64,000 nt of DNA, taken from contig CABUDL010000001.1 of the NCBI GenBank assembly GCA_902490335.1, forward strand, positions 136,391 through 200,390. Reading direction: 5' to 3'. Below are positions 46,868 through 55,282 of this stretch, in pieces (the first letter of the stretch is position 1; every line of letters starts with the position of its first letter). The notes below the pieces were generated by a model. The model searched no databases, had not been told where the DNA came from, and saw only the letters and a program-made list of their open reading frames with translations. This stretch comes from an uncultured Clostridium sp. Lineage in GTDB: Bacteria; Bacillota; Clostridia; Oscillospirales; Ruminococcaceae. The translations under genes were made by a program, and so were the position numbers.

Positions 46868-47452
46868 TCAGCAGAACAGCGGCTGAAGCTGGCGCGCCGA
46901 CAGTGCGGATTGCACAGTATCGGTCAGGCGGCTGAAGTCAGCGACAATCGAGCAGGGCTTTTGCTCGGGTGCATCCTGCCGCATCGGGACAAAGTAGATA
47001 TTTTTGCTGTTGAGCAGCGAGCCGATGTTTTTCCCTGCGTTGGCAAGGGCATCGTTGGTGGATACCGCCAGCACCACCGGACGTGCGTTTCTCAGGTGGG
47101 CTTTGACGGCAAGGGTGACGCTGGTGTCGGTGATGCCGTTTGCCAGCTTGCCCAGGGTGTTGCCGGTGCAGGGTGCGACCAGCAGCACATCCAGCAGCTT
47201 TTTCGGACCGATGGGTTCGGTCTGGGTCAGGGTGTGCCAAATCTCACGACCGCAGATTTCCTCGATGCGGCGGCGAAACTGCTGCGCACTGCCAAAGCGG
47301 GTATCGGTTTCATAGGCGTTTGGGGACAGGATGGGATACAACTGCCAGTCGGTCTGCTGCGCCATCTGTTCCATCTGGTCGATGACCTGCGAGAAGGTGC
47401 AGAAGGAGCCGGTCATGGCAAATCCCACCCGTACAGGAGCGTGTTCGTTCAT
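46868..47452 (-). CDS. spoVFB: dipicolinate synthase subunit B
   Basis: Flavoprotein-fold subunit (194 residues) of dipicolinate synthase, which makes the spore core solute dipicolinic acid from dihydrodipicolinate in the mother cell. VGFAMTGSFCTF near the start and LLVAPCTGNTLGKLANGITDT in the middle are diagnostic for DpaB. ATG 47452 follows GAGGTGA, 5 bp after the spoVFA stop. It marks the organism as a spore former using the SpoVF-type enzyme, unlike clostridia that use Isf/EtfA. Confidence 0.94.
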   Translation of the reverse strand: MNEHAPVRVGFAMTGSFCTFSQVIDQMEQMAQQTDWQLYPILSPNAYETDTRFGSAQQFRRRIEEICGREIWHTLTQTEPIGPKKLLDVLLVAPCTGNTLGKLANGITDTSVTLAVKAHLRNARPVVLAVSTNDALANAGKNIGSLLNSKNIYFVPMRQDAPEQKPCSIVADFSRLTDTVQSALSARQLQPLFC

Positions 47453-47457
47453 GTAGT

Positions 47458-48273
47458 TCACCTCGTTTTGGATTGTATGTCTGTTATCATCTGTATGACG
47501 GTGTCGCACAGGATGTTCCCTGCGGTGACCGGTGCTGTTTTGGCAGGCAGGGCAAGGGCATGGAGGCAGCGCAGTCCCAGCGAGCGTGCGGCAGGGTGGT
47601 CGATGCCGCCTTCACCGGAGGCAAGGTCGATCAGCAGGCAGTCGCCGGGAAGCAGCCGCAGCTGTTCCTTTCCCAGGATGGGCGCAGGGACAGTATTGAA
47701 GATGAGCTGCTGCTGCGGCAGCAGGGTGTCCATCTGCGCAAGGGGAAGGGCAGACAGCCCAAAGCTGCGCGCCAGCGCCAGGTCCTTTGGACTGCGGGCG
47801 CAGACGGTGAGCTGTGCGCCAAAGGCTGTCAGCAGCCGTACAAGGGGTTTTGTGCAGCGACCAAAGCCGGTGACCAGGCAGCGGCTTTCCCACAGGGTGA
47901 TGGGCAGCTGACTCAGCGCAAGCTCGATGGCAGCTTCGGCGGTGGGGACGGCGTTGAGCAGCGCCATCTCCTCCTGTTGCAGATAGCTGTGCAGCAAAAG
48001 GGAGCGGCGTTGGGCAAGCTGGTGCAGCTCGTCGGTCACCCTGCCGCAGAGCAGGATTGTGCCGCAGCGGCATTGCGAAAGCAAGGGCAGCAGAGCAGGC
48101 TCGACCAGCACCGGAAGCAGCAGGAAGTCGGTTTGTGCGAGCATCTGCGGGTTGCTTTCACCGGGAATAAAACGCTCGACTCCATATCCGCGACGGCACA
48201 GGGCATCGGCAGCTGCACGCTGGCGGTCGTCGGTGCAGAGGACGGCAATGGATGCAAAAGGTTCAGGATTCAT
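47458..48273 (-). CDS. spoVFA: dipicolinate synthase subunit A
   Basis: NAD(P)-binding subunit (271 residues) of dipicolinate synthase. It has an N-terminal domain with C-terminal Rossmann dinucleotide fold, VTGFGRCTKPLVRLLTAFGA near 140, and NTVPAPILGKEQL. The N-terminal half is diverged compared with Bacillus SpoVFA, and the protein is slightly shorter. ATG 48273 follows GGAGGTGACC; upstream in-frame codons to 48318 are leader. Operon with spoVFB. Confidence 0.88.
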   Translation of the reverse strand: MNPEPFASIAVLCTDDRQRAAADALCRRGYGVERFIPGESNPQMLAQTDFLLLPVLVEPALLPLLSQCRCGTILLCGRVTDELHQLAQRRSLLLHSYLQQEEMALLNAVPTAEAAIELALSQLPITLWESRCLVTGFGRCTKPLVRLLTAFGAQLTVCARSPKDLALARSFGLSALPLAQMDTLLPQQQLIFNTVPAPILGKEQLRLLPGDCLLIDLASGEGGIDHPAARSLGLRCLHALALPAKTAPVTAGNILCDTVIQMITDIQSKTR

Positions 48274-48320
48274 ACAGGTCACCTCCATAGGATTGGGCAG
48301 GAACGGGCAAAGGAACAATC

Positions 48321-48350
48321 TATCCTATGAAAAATGCGGATTTTGGTGCA
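48321..48350 (-). promoter_or_regulatory. sigma-K-like promoter of the spoVF operon
   Basis: On the minus strand TGCACC (48350-48345), 15 bp, CATAGGATA (48329-48321). It matches the Bacillus sigma-K pattern (GKMACM, CATANNNTA) at all but one position, and spoVF is a sigma-K target in Bacillus subtilis. About 40 nt of leader precede spoVFA. Confidence 0.65.
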
Positions 48351-48377
48351 GGCTGAATGTTCATCTGTCGGGGAATG

Positions 48378-48386
48378 TGGTATAAT
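48378..48386 (+). promoter_or_regulatory. extended -10 promoter of rlmD
   Basis: TGGTATAAT at 48378-48386; -35 poor. It lies within the open frame, showing that the real start is TTG 48418. Confidence 0.65.
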
Positions 48387-48417
48387 AACAGAAAATACAG
48401 CACAGGGGGAAACGACT

Positions 48418-49902
48418 TTGGCAAAGAAAAAACCATTGAAAAAGGATAGAAAAGCGGGCAGAGGCAACCTGCCGGCACAAAAACAGCCGTTTTATTTACA
48501 GGCGCAGCAGCAGAGAAAACCAAAGCCGAAGAAGCAGCAGGAGGACTGGGACGAGCCGGCAATCGAGCCGGGAGAATATCCGGTCAGCTGCGACAGAATG
48601 GACGAACAGGGCAGCGGCGTGGTGTATTTGGAAGGAGAAAAGCTGCCGGTGGACGGATTGCTGCCCGGTGAGCAGGCGGTCATCGAGGTGTTTGGAAAGC
48701 GCAATCTGCACGCAAGGCTGCTGCAAATCAAAAAGGCTTCGTCCAAACGGGTCAAGCCGCAGTGTCCTGCTTTTGCCAAGTGCGGCGGCTGCAAGATGCA
48801 GCACCTGCAGTACGACAGCCAGCTGGAGTGGAAGCAAAAGACGGTGGAGCAGCTGATGAAACGCTACATCGACGAGGGAGCCAAGCTCTATCAAATCGTT
48901 GGGATGGTAGAGCCGTGGCGCTACCGCAACAAATGCCATATCAGCTTTGGCATGAATGCCCGCAGACAGATTATCTCGGGCATCTATGAGGAAAACAGCC
49001 ATCGGGTGGTGCCGGTAGAAAGCTGCCTGATTCAGGACAGCAAGGCGGACGAGATTGCGCGCTCGGTGCGAGCCATCATGAAGGAATGCAAGTTGACGCC
49101 TTATGATGAGGACAGTGAAACCGGATTGCTGCGGCATCTGCTGGTGCGCACCGGCTTTGCCAGCGGGCAGGTGATGGTGGTGCTGGTGACGGCTTCCCCG
49201 ATTTTTCCGGCAAGGAGCCGCTTTGTGTCGCTGCTGCGGGAGCGTCACCCGGAAATCACCACCATTGTGATGAACTGCAACCCGAAAAAGACCAGCATGG
49301 TGCTGGGAGAGCAGGAGCGCATCCTGTACGGAAAGGGATATATCGAGGACATCCTCTGTGAAAAACGCTTTGCCATCTCGCCGCGCTCCTTCTATCAGGT
49401 CAATCCGCAGCAGACCGAGGTGCTTTACCAGCGGGCAATCGGCATGGCGCAGCTGCAAAAGGGACAGCGGGTGCTGGATGCCTATTGCGGGATTGGAACC
49501 ATCGGCTTGATTGCAGCCGACAAGGTCGATGAGGTCATCGGTGTGGAGGTCAACGCCCAGGCGGTCATGGATGCCAAAGCCAACGCAAAGCGAAACGGGG
49601 TGGAAAACATCCGTTTTGTCTGCGCAGATGCAGGAGCCTTTATGACCAATCTGGCGGATGCGGGCGAGAAGATCGACGTAGTCTTTATGGACCCGCCGCG
49701 CAGCGGAAGCGACGAGGCATTTTTGCAGTCGGTTTGCCGCCTTTCCCCAGACAAGGTGGTCTATATTTCCTGCGACCCGCAGACCCAGAAGCGCGACCTG
49801 GCAGTTCTGCGCGCCGGCGGCTACCATGTAAGGGAAATCCAGCCGGTCGATATGTTCCCGCAGACTGCGCATATTGAGAGTGTATGTCTTTTGTCCAAAT
49901 AG
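48418..49902 (+). CDS. rlmD: 23S rRNA (uracil-5-)-methyltransferase RlmD/RumA-type
   Basis: SAM-dependent m5U methyltransferase of the TrmA/RumA family, 494 residues. A basic N-terminal extension (about 1-50) precedes a TRAM domain. The Fe-S cluster cysteines are in CPAFAKCGGCKMQH, the SAM loop in DAYCGIGTIGL, DPPRSG, and the catalytic cysteine in VVYISCDPQT. Start TTG 48418 follows AGGGGGA. Which uracil (747, 1939 or both) is modified cannot be told; RlmCD-like dual activity is possible. Confidence 0.92.
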   Translation: MAKKKPLKKDRKAGRGNLPAQKQPFYLQAQQQRKPKPKKQQEDWDEPAIEPGEYPVSCDRMDEQGSGVVYLEGEKLPVDGLLPGEQAVIEVFGKRNLHARLLQIKKASSKRVKPQCPAFAKCGGCKMQHLQYDSQLEWKQKTVEQLMKRYIDEGAKLYQIVGMVEPWRYRNKCHISFGMNARRQIISGIYEENSHRVVPVESCLIQDSKADEIARSVRAIMKECKLTPYDEDSETGLLRHLLVRTGFASGQVMVVLVTASPIFPARSRFVSLLRERHPEITTIVMNCNPKKTSMVLGEQERILYGKGYIEDILCEKRFAISPRSFYQVNPQQTEVLYQRAIGMAQLQKGQRVLDAYCGIGTIGLIAADKVDEVIGVEVNAQAVMDAKANAKRNGVENIRFVCADAGAFMTNLADAGEKIDVVFMDPPRSGSDEAFLQSVCRLSPDKVVYISCDPQTQKRDLAVLRAGGYHVREIQPVDMFPQTAHIESVCLLSK

Positions 49903-50040
49903 AGGGGAAATAAACCACAATCAAAGGCATGGTTTTGTGGCAGCGGTGGAATGGACAACCCTCACTTGGAGAAAGTGCAACACCGGTAAATTTTCTGTCC
50001 TTTAGAAAAGAAGAGGAAAAATTTGCCGAGTAACAAAATA

Positions 50041-50070
50041 AAAAACACCTGCCGATAGGCAGGTGTTTTT
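50041..50070. terminator. bidirectional terminator
   Basis: AAAAACACCTGCC-GATA-GGCAGGTGTTTTT, shared by rlmD and the minus-strand ABC operon. Confidence 0.93.
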
Positions 50071-50085
50071 TTGTGGATTATAAAA

Positions 50086-52746
50086 TCATTCGGTTTCCCG
50101 CAGGCGTTCCACGATGGTCAGTTTGGCAACGCTGCGGTAGATTCCTAACGGGACCAGAGAGCCCAACAGGACAAACACCGGAAGCAGAAGGAAAATCGGC
50201 AGGATGGTAAAGCGGTAGGTGAAAAACCAGAAGAGATTTTCTACCGCGGAGCCGACCAGCGGTCCCATGAGCAGAGCAATCGCCAGCGAGAGCAGTCCGG
50301 CTCCGAGCGAGTAGCAAAGCCCTTCGTAGACCAGCATCTGCTTGAGCTGCCTGCCGGTCATGCCGACCGATTGCAGCATGGCAAATTCCCGCTTGCGGGT
50401 CAGGATGCCGGTGAGGATGGCGTTGAAGAAGTTGAGGATGCCCACCAGACCGATGATGAAGCTCAAGGTGCCGCCCAGCATCAGGAACATCGAGCGGAAG
50501 CTTTCAAACTGTGCGACATAGGTCGCCTTGCTTTCATAGTCGAACTGCGGGTTTTGATTCCGGGTGTAGTCGGCAAGGAAGCTTTCCATCGCGGCATTTG
50601 CCTCGTCGGTGGTATCAAAGGCGTAGAGCATGACCGAATCGGTGCCCGAGTCGGTGCAGAAGGTCTGGTCGTTGAGAATGAATTCATCCGAGCCGTAGTA
50701 GCGGTAGGAAAGGGCAGAAGGAACGCTGACCAGCGCACAGACGGTGTAATCGACATCCCGCCAGCGTTTGGCGCGGGAGGAATAGCCGGCTACTGTATCC
50801 AGATTGGTACCCTCGGGGAAAACCTCTCCGGTGAGCGGATTGTAGTATTCCCACTCCTCCACATAGCGGATGGTGACGGTGTCGCCCACCTTTGCCCAGT
50901 GGGAATCCGGTTTCGGGGAGCCGTACTCATCCTCGTAGTAGACAGCGGCAATCGACCGGCTGCCGTCGGTGTACAGCGGCGAAAGGTCGCCCTCAAGCAG
51001 GTGCAGGTGGTCCAGCGCAAACGGCTCCATGCCGTACAGTTGGGCAGTATCGGCAATCAGTCCCTCCTGATTTTTTTCTTCCATCTTAATCGCGCGGTCC
51101 ATCTCCTCCTGGCTCATCCACATACCGTGCAGGGTGCGGTAGTAGTCCTCGGTGATGAACTCCTGTGCCTCAAAGGTTCTGCCGTACACCCTGCCGCCTT
51201 CGGTGATGCCGCCCTGTGCCGTTACCTCGTCGATGACCGACTCCGGCAGCAGGGTGTCACCGCCGAAGAGAGCGCCGGTCTGAAAATATCTGGCATCCGC
51301 CAGAACGAAATCGCTGGTGACGAAGTTGGCAAGATATTTGTCCATGTCAAAGCCGTTGGTGAAGGTGACGGTGAGGTTGAGCAGGACGACAGCCAGCGAC
51401 AGGGAGAGAACGGTGACCACCGTTTTGGTACGGTTGCGTCCCAGGTTGGATTTTGCCATCGAGAAGAGCGAAAGGTTTTTTACAGAACGTTTTTTCTTGC
51501 GCTTGATATTGCTGCCCTCGGTGTAGCGGACAGCTTCCACCGGAGAAACCTTAGCGGCTATCTTTCCGGGACGGTAGCAGGAGAGCAGCACAGTGAAGAG
51601 GGAAAACAGCGAGGAAATGATGAAGATGGCAGGGTTGAGGGAAACCAGGCTGACGATGCCATCCAGACGGGAGATGATGACCGGTGTGAGCGCGCCGCCG
51701 ACAAACCAGCCGCCCACCAGACCCAGCGGGATGCCGAGCAGGCTGAGCAGCAGCGCCTGCAGGCGAATCATGCGGGAAATCTGGGAAGGGGTAGTGCCGA
51801 TGGTTTTGAGCAGACCGTAGAAGCGGATGTCGTTTGCCACCGAAATCTGAAAGACGTTGTAGATAATCAGGTAGCCGGTGAAGACAATCAGCAGCAGCAG
51901 GGCGGCGATGGCAAGGATGGTGCCGGGGTCGATGTTTTCTGCCAACTGAGAGGCGCTGTATCCCCAGTTGACACCGGTGCGGATATAGTTGTCCCCGCTG
52001 GCAGGACTGTCATCCTGATAGCCGAAGTTGGCAAGCACCTGCTTCATATTCTGCTCGATGTTCAGCGAATTTTTGAACATGACATCCAGGTTCCAGCTGC
52101 CGGTCATTCCGTCCTTGGCTTGACCCGGAATCAGACCGACCTCATCATAGATTTGCTGAGCGCGGCTGAGCGGGATGAGGATGTGGTTTGCTACAACAGC
52201 CTCGTCATATTCCCACCAGCCGCACAGGGTAAAGGTCTGAGTGGTTATATGACCGTCCACCGGAAAGGTGACGGTAAACTGTGCGCCAAGCCTAGGTTCC
52301 ACACCCAGCAGTTCCAGCACGCGGGTGTCGGTGGCAGCTTGGTCGGTCCCCTCCTGCGGCAGGGCGCCTTCGATGGGGTCGCAGTACATCCAGTGCGCCT
52401 GCGCAGCATCCGAGTAGCCGACCTCCACATGGGATTTGTTGAAGGGGATTTCGTTGGGCATTCCGACAAAGCGGCGCAGTCCCCATTCCTGAATGAGCGG
52501 GTCGGTCTTGATCTGGTCAAACTGCTCCTCGGTCAGATATTTAAAGCTGCCGTGGCTCCAGCCGCCGCACTGGCGGAAGTTGGACTGCTGAAAGCCGTCG
52601 TTGATGGAAAGGGCAATGGTGAACAGCGAAGTGAACAGCAGGGTGGTCAAAGCGATGGCAAACACCGCGATGATGTTCCTGCTTTTGGATGCTTTGAGCT
52701 GCCGAAAGCTGAGCGTTCGGATGCAGCGTCTGTTTTTTACCTTCAT
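50086..52746 (-). CDS. ABC transporter permease, FtsX/MacB-like
   Basis: An 886-residue permease with two FtsX-type units. The first membrane segment is about residues 23-45, followed by a large extracytoplasmic domain to about 265, three membrane helices, a basic linker, then a second helix with another large extracytoplasmic domain and three C-terminal helices. This layout is typical of permeases for antimicrobial peptide resistance or lipoprotein/peptide handling. It follows the ATPase gene by 12 bp and ends at the shared terminator. Confidence 0.9.
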   Translation of the reverse strand: MKVKNRRCIRTLSFRQLKASKSRNIIAVFAIALTTLLFTSLFTIALSINDGFQQSNFRQCGGWSHGSFKYLTEEQFDQIKTDPLIQEWGLRRFVGMPNEIPFNKSHVEVGYSDAAQAHWMYCDPIEGALPQEGTDQAATDTRVLELLGVEPRLGAQFTVTFPVDGHITTQTFTLCGWWEYDEAVVANHILIPLSRAQQIYDEVGLIPGQAKDGMTGSWNLDVMFKNSLNIEQNMKQVLANFGYQDDSPASGDNYIRTGVNWGYSASQLAENIDPGTILAIAALLLLIVFTGYLIIYNVFQISVANDIRFYGLLKTIGTTPSQISRMIRLQALLLSLLGIPLGLVGGWFVGGALTPVIISRLDGIVSLVSLNPAIFIISSLFSLFTVLLSCYRPGKIAAKVSPVEAVRYTEGSNIKRKKKRSVKNLSLFSMAKSNLGRNRTKTVVTVLSLSLAVVLLNLTVTFTNGFDMDKYLANFVTSDFVLADARYFQTGALFGGDTLLPESVIDEVTAQGGITEGGRVYGRTFEAQEFITEDYYRTLHGMWMSQEEMDRAIKMEEKNQEGLIADTAQLYGMEPFALDHLHLLEGDLSPLYTDGSRSIAAVYYEDEYGSPKPDSHWAKVGDTVTIRYVEEWEYYNPLTGEVFPEGTNLDTVAGYSSRAKRWRDVDYTVCALVSVPSALSYRYYGSDEFILNDQTFCTDSGTDSVMLYAFDTTDEANAAMESFLADYTRNQNPQFDYESKATYVAQFESFRSMFLMLGGTLSFIIGLVGILNFFNAILTGILTRKREFAMLQSVGMTGRQLKQMLVYEGLCYSLGAGLLSLAIALLMGPLVGSAVENLFWFFTYRFTILPIFLLLPVFVLLGSLVPLGIYRSVAKLTIVERLRETE

Positions 52747-52758
52747 AATACACCCTCC

Positions 52759-53430
52759 TTATCGGCGCTCGACAATCTTGCCGTCCTCGATGCGGATGAT
52801 GCGGTCGGCAAGCTGGGCAATCTCCTCGTTGTGGGTGATCATCACAATCGTTTGACCGTACTTCTGGCTGGTCACCTTGAGCAGACCCAGCACGTCCTGG
52901 CTGGTTTTGGAGTCGAGGTTTCCGGTCGGCTCGTCGGCAAGGATGATGGCAGGCTTGGAAGCGAGCGCACGCGCGATGGCGACCCGCTGCTGCTGACCGC
53001 CGGAGAGGTTGTTGGGCAGGTTTTCCAGCTTGCGCTCCAGACCCAGCGTTTCGATGATGCTGTCGATGTAGGAGGCATCGGGTGTCTTGCCGTCCAGCTG
53101 CACCGGCAGGACGATGTTTTCATAGACGTTCAGGACCGGCACCAGGTTGTAATTTTGAAAGACAAATCCAATCTTTCTGCGGCGGAAGATGGTCAGCTCC
53201 TCATCCTTGAGGGAGAAGATTTCCTTTCCGTCCACCTCGACACTGCCGCCGGTCGGGCGGTCCAGTCCGCCGAGCATATGCAGCAGGGTGGACTTGCCGG
53301 AGCCGGAGGTGCCGACGATGGCAACGAACTCCCCCTTCTCCACCGAGAAGTTGACGCCGTCCAGCGCGTGAACTTCATTCTCGCCGGAACCGTAAATTTT
53401 TGTCAGGTTGCTTGCCTGTAAAATTTTCAT
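52759..53430 (-). CDS. ABC transporter ATP-binding protein, MacB/LolD-type
   Basis: A 223-residue ATPase: Walker A GTSGSGKST (40-48), Q-loop FVFQNYNLVP, signature LSGGQQQRVAIARAL (about 141-155), Walker B IILADEPTGNLDS. The sequence groups with the LolD/MacB/BceA class that serves FtsX-type permeases. ATG 53430 follows TGGAGGT; in-frame codons continue upstream across the leader hairpin. It lies downstream of a TCS on the same strand with its own promoter. Confidence 0.94.
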   Translation of the reverse strand: MKILQASNLTKIYGSGENEVHALDGVNFSVEKGEFVAIVGTSGSGKSTLLHMLGGLDRPTGGSVEVDGKEIFSLKDEELTIFRRRKIGFVFQNYNLVPVLNVYENIVLPVQLDGKTPDASYIDSIIETLGLERKLENLPNNLSGGQQQRVAIARALASKPAIILADEPTGNLDSKTSQDVLGLLKVTSQKYGQTIVMITHNEEIAQLADRIIRIEDGKIVERR

Positions 53431-53450
53431 ACCAAATACCTCCATAAAAA

Positions 53451-53491
53451 AATCTGTATGTAAAGATAACTTTGATCCTTGCATACAGATT
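53451..53491 (-). promoter_or_regulatory. inverted repeat in the ABC operon leader (attenuator or operator)
   Basis: Perfect 10-bp arms AATCTGTATG (53451-53460) and CATACAGATT (53482-53491) with a 21-nt loop. Read on the minus strand the hairpin ends in a run of seven T, like a terminator. It also overlaps the putative -10/start site, so a regulator could bind it. Confidence 0.6.
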
Positions 53492-53497
53492 ATCGCA
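53489..53497 (-). promoter_or_regulatory. extended -10 of the ABC operon
   Basis: TGCGATAAT on the minus strand; no convincing -35, suggesting dependence on an activator such as the adjacent response regulator. Confidence 0.45.
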
Positions 53498-53545
53498 TAT
53501 CAATCTTTCCACAATCTTTCCGGCGGGCAAAAGAATCTTACAGTT

Positions 53546-54463
53546 TTATAAGATTTGGAGCGAGCGCGGCAGAAAAACAGAAAAGGTGGAGCCTGCGCCC
53601 ACTTCGGAGCGCAGTTTGATATAGCCGCCCTGGTCGCTGATGATTTTTCTTGCCAGATACAGTCCGATGCCGACCCCTTCCTCTTCGCACACCGACTCGG
53701 AGCGATAGAAGCGGGAGAAGATTTTGGGCTGCTCGGCTTCTGCAATGCCGATGCCGGTGTCGGTCACGTCCACGCGGGCAAACAGCTCGTACAGCTGCAC
53801 TCCGATGCAGACGCTGCCGGAGTCGGTGTACTTGATGGCGTTGTCCACCAGATTGCCCAGCGCCTCGGCAGTCCACTTGCTATCAAAATCGGCGGCAGCT
53901 ACGGTAGGAAGAACGGTGAGGGTCAAGGCTTTTTCGTTGGCTTTGCGGGTGTACTGGGCAGCGATTTCATCCAGCAGCGGCTGTAATGGCTGCGGGTGCG
54001 GCGAAAGGGTCAGGATACCGTTTTCCAAGCGGGAGAGCTTGACCAGCGCGTCGATGAGAAAGCGCAGTTTTTCGCTCTGCCGGCGGATGGCTTCCACGTT
54101 GGAGTGCAGCTGTGGGGACAGCTCCTCCTCCGACAACAACTCGCTGTACAGCATCAGGTTGGCGATGGGCGTTTTGGTCTGGTGGGAGATGTCGGAAATC
54201 AGCTGCTTGATTTTGTCCTTTTCGACCGTCACATTTTGCGCGGAGAGGGCGCAGGAGGAGAGGTAGTCGGAAAATTTGGTTTCCAGCGCAGAAAGGCGGC
54301 TTTCGTCAAAGTGGTTTTCGGTGTAGCTTCCTTCCAGTGCGGCATCGAGCATCTGTTCGATGGTGTCCATCGTTTTTCGGGTGCGGCGGCGGTCGATGAA
54401 AACAATCAGCAGAGCAAGCAGAATCGGTGCGACCGCCAGCAGAAGCAGAAGTTTATTGTCCAT
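53546..54463 (-). CDS. sensor histidine kinase
   Basis: A 305-residue kinase with one short N-terminal membrane segment (about 4-23) and no sizable extracellular domain, so it probably senses through another membrane protein such as the adjacent permease. HisKA H-box SDISHQTKTPIANL with H94, N-box LGNLVDNAIKYT, G boxes DTGIGI and GVGIGLYLARK. ATG 54463 overlaps the response regulator gene by 11 bp, with GGAGGAAAAAGG in that gene's end. Confidence 0.93.
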   Translation of the reverse strand: MDNKLLLLLAVAPILLALLIVFIDRRRTRKTMDTIEQMLDAALEGSYTENHFDESRLSALETKFSDYLSSCALSAQNVTVEKDKIKQLISDISHQTKTPIANLMLYSELLSEEELSPQLHSNVEAIRRQSEKLRFLIDALVKLSRLENGILTLSPHPQPLQPLLDEIAAQYTRKANEKALTLTVLPTVAAADFDSKWTAEALGNLVDNAIKYTDSGSVCIGVQLYELFARVDVTDTGIGIAEAEQPKIFSRFYRSESVCEEEGVGIGLYLARKIISDQGGYIKLRSEVGAGSTFSVFLPRSLQIL

Positions 54464-55130
54464 CCTTTTTCCTCCAGCAGTAGCCGATGCCGTAGACAGT
54501 CTGGATAAAATCGTGTGCGCCCAGCTTGTCGCGCAGTCGTTTGACGGTGACCGAGAGGGCATTTTCATCGACATATTCTGCACCGTCGGTCCAGATGCGG
54601 TCAATCAATCGGCTGCGGCTCAGGGTGCTTCCCTGATTTTCCACCAGCAGGCGCAGCAGTTTCTGCTCGGTTTTGCTCAGTTCCACAGCGGCGCCGTCTG
54701 CCCGGAATTGCATCTGCTCAAAGTCAAAGACAAATCGGGTGTCCCGATAGGTACAGGGTGTGTGGGCAGACACCTTGCGCAGCTGAGTGTTGACCCGTGC
54801 GCGCAGCACCGACAGGGAAAAGGGTTTGGTGATGTAATCGTCTGCACCCTGTTCCAGTCCGTTTACGATGTCCATGTCGGTGTCGTTGGCAGTCAGCAGG
54901 ATGACCGGACGCAGCGGGGAGGAGGCTTTTATCTCCTTTAAAAAATCCAGACCGCTGCCGTCCGGCAGATTGATGTCCAGCAGCACCAGGGAAGGGTCGC
55001 TGCACAACAGCTGCTCGCGTGCTGTCTTTAGGTTCGGGCAGGGAATCAGCTGCCGCCCTTGCTGCTTGAGCGCACGGCACAGTCCCTGATTCAAACTGAA
55101 ATCATCTTCTATAATCAAAATCTGCTCCAT
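54453..55130 (-). CDS. OmpR/PhoB-family response regulator
   Basis: A 225-residue regulator: receiver with acidic E8/D9/D10, phospho-acceptor D52 in LLDINLPDGSG, K102-type lysine in ITKPFS, and a C-terminal winged helix ending VYGIGYCWRKK. First gene of the two-component operon; its kinase overlaps. Probably controls the adjacent ABC transporter operon, by analogy with BceRS-BceAB-type modules. ATG 55130 is preceded by GGGAGAA. Confidence 0.94.
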   Translation of the reverse strand: MEQILIIEDDFSLNQGLCRALKQQGRQLIPCPNLKTAREQLLCSDPSLVLLDINLPDGSGLDFLKEIKASSPLRPVILLTANDTDMDIVNGLEQGADDYITKPFSLSVLRARVNTQLRKVSAHTPCTYRDTRFVFDFEQMQFRADGAAVELSKTEQKLLRLLVENQGSTLSRSRLIDRIWTDGAEYVDENALSVTVKRLRDKLGAHDFIQTVYGIGYCWRKKDGQ

Positions 55131-55166
55131 GATATTTCTCCCATCCTTCGATGAACTTTCCTCTGC

Positions 55167-55195
55167 ATTATATTCCATTTATAAAAGAATAGCAA
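55167..55195 (-). promoter_or_regulatory. sigma-A promoter of the two-component operon
   Basis: On the minus strand TTGCTA (55195-55190), 17 bp, perfect TATAAT (55172-55167). Confidence 0.75.
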
Positions 55196-55220
55196 CCGTT
55201 GAAGGGCGGCTTTCAGACAC

Positions 55221-55251
55221 AAAAAAAGCCCTGCCAAACGGCAGGGCTTTT
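55221..55251 (-). terminator. terminator of the repeat-protein gene
   Basis: AAAAGCCCTGCC-loop-GGCAGGGCTTTT; on the minus strand followed by seven T. It separates the repeat gene from the two-component promoter. Confidence 0.9.
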
Positions 55252-55282
55252 ATAATCACCAAATCAGATATTCAAATGGCAA

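Noticed and set aside
47473..48330. 285-codon plus-strand frame opposite spoVFA
   Set aside because: Antisense shadow; spoVFA is supported by homology, ribosome binding site and operon position.
50371..53421. A 1016-codon plus-strand open frame opposite the ABC transporter genes
   Set aside because: Shadow of two well-supported minus-strand genes; no domain or ribosome binding site.
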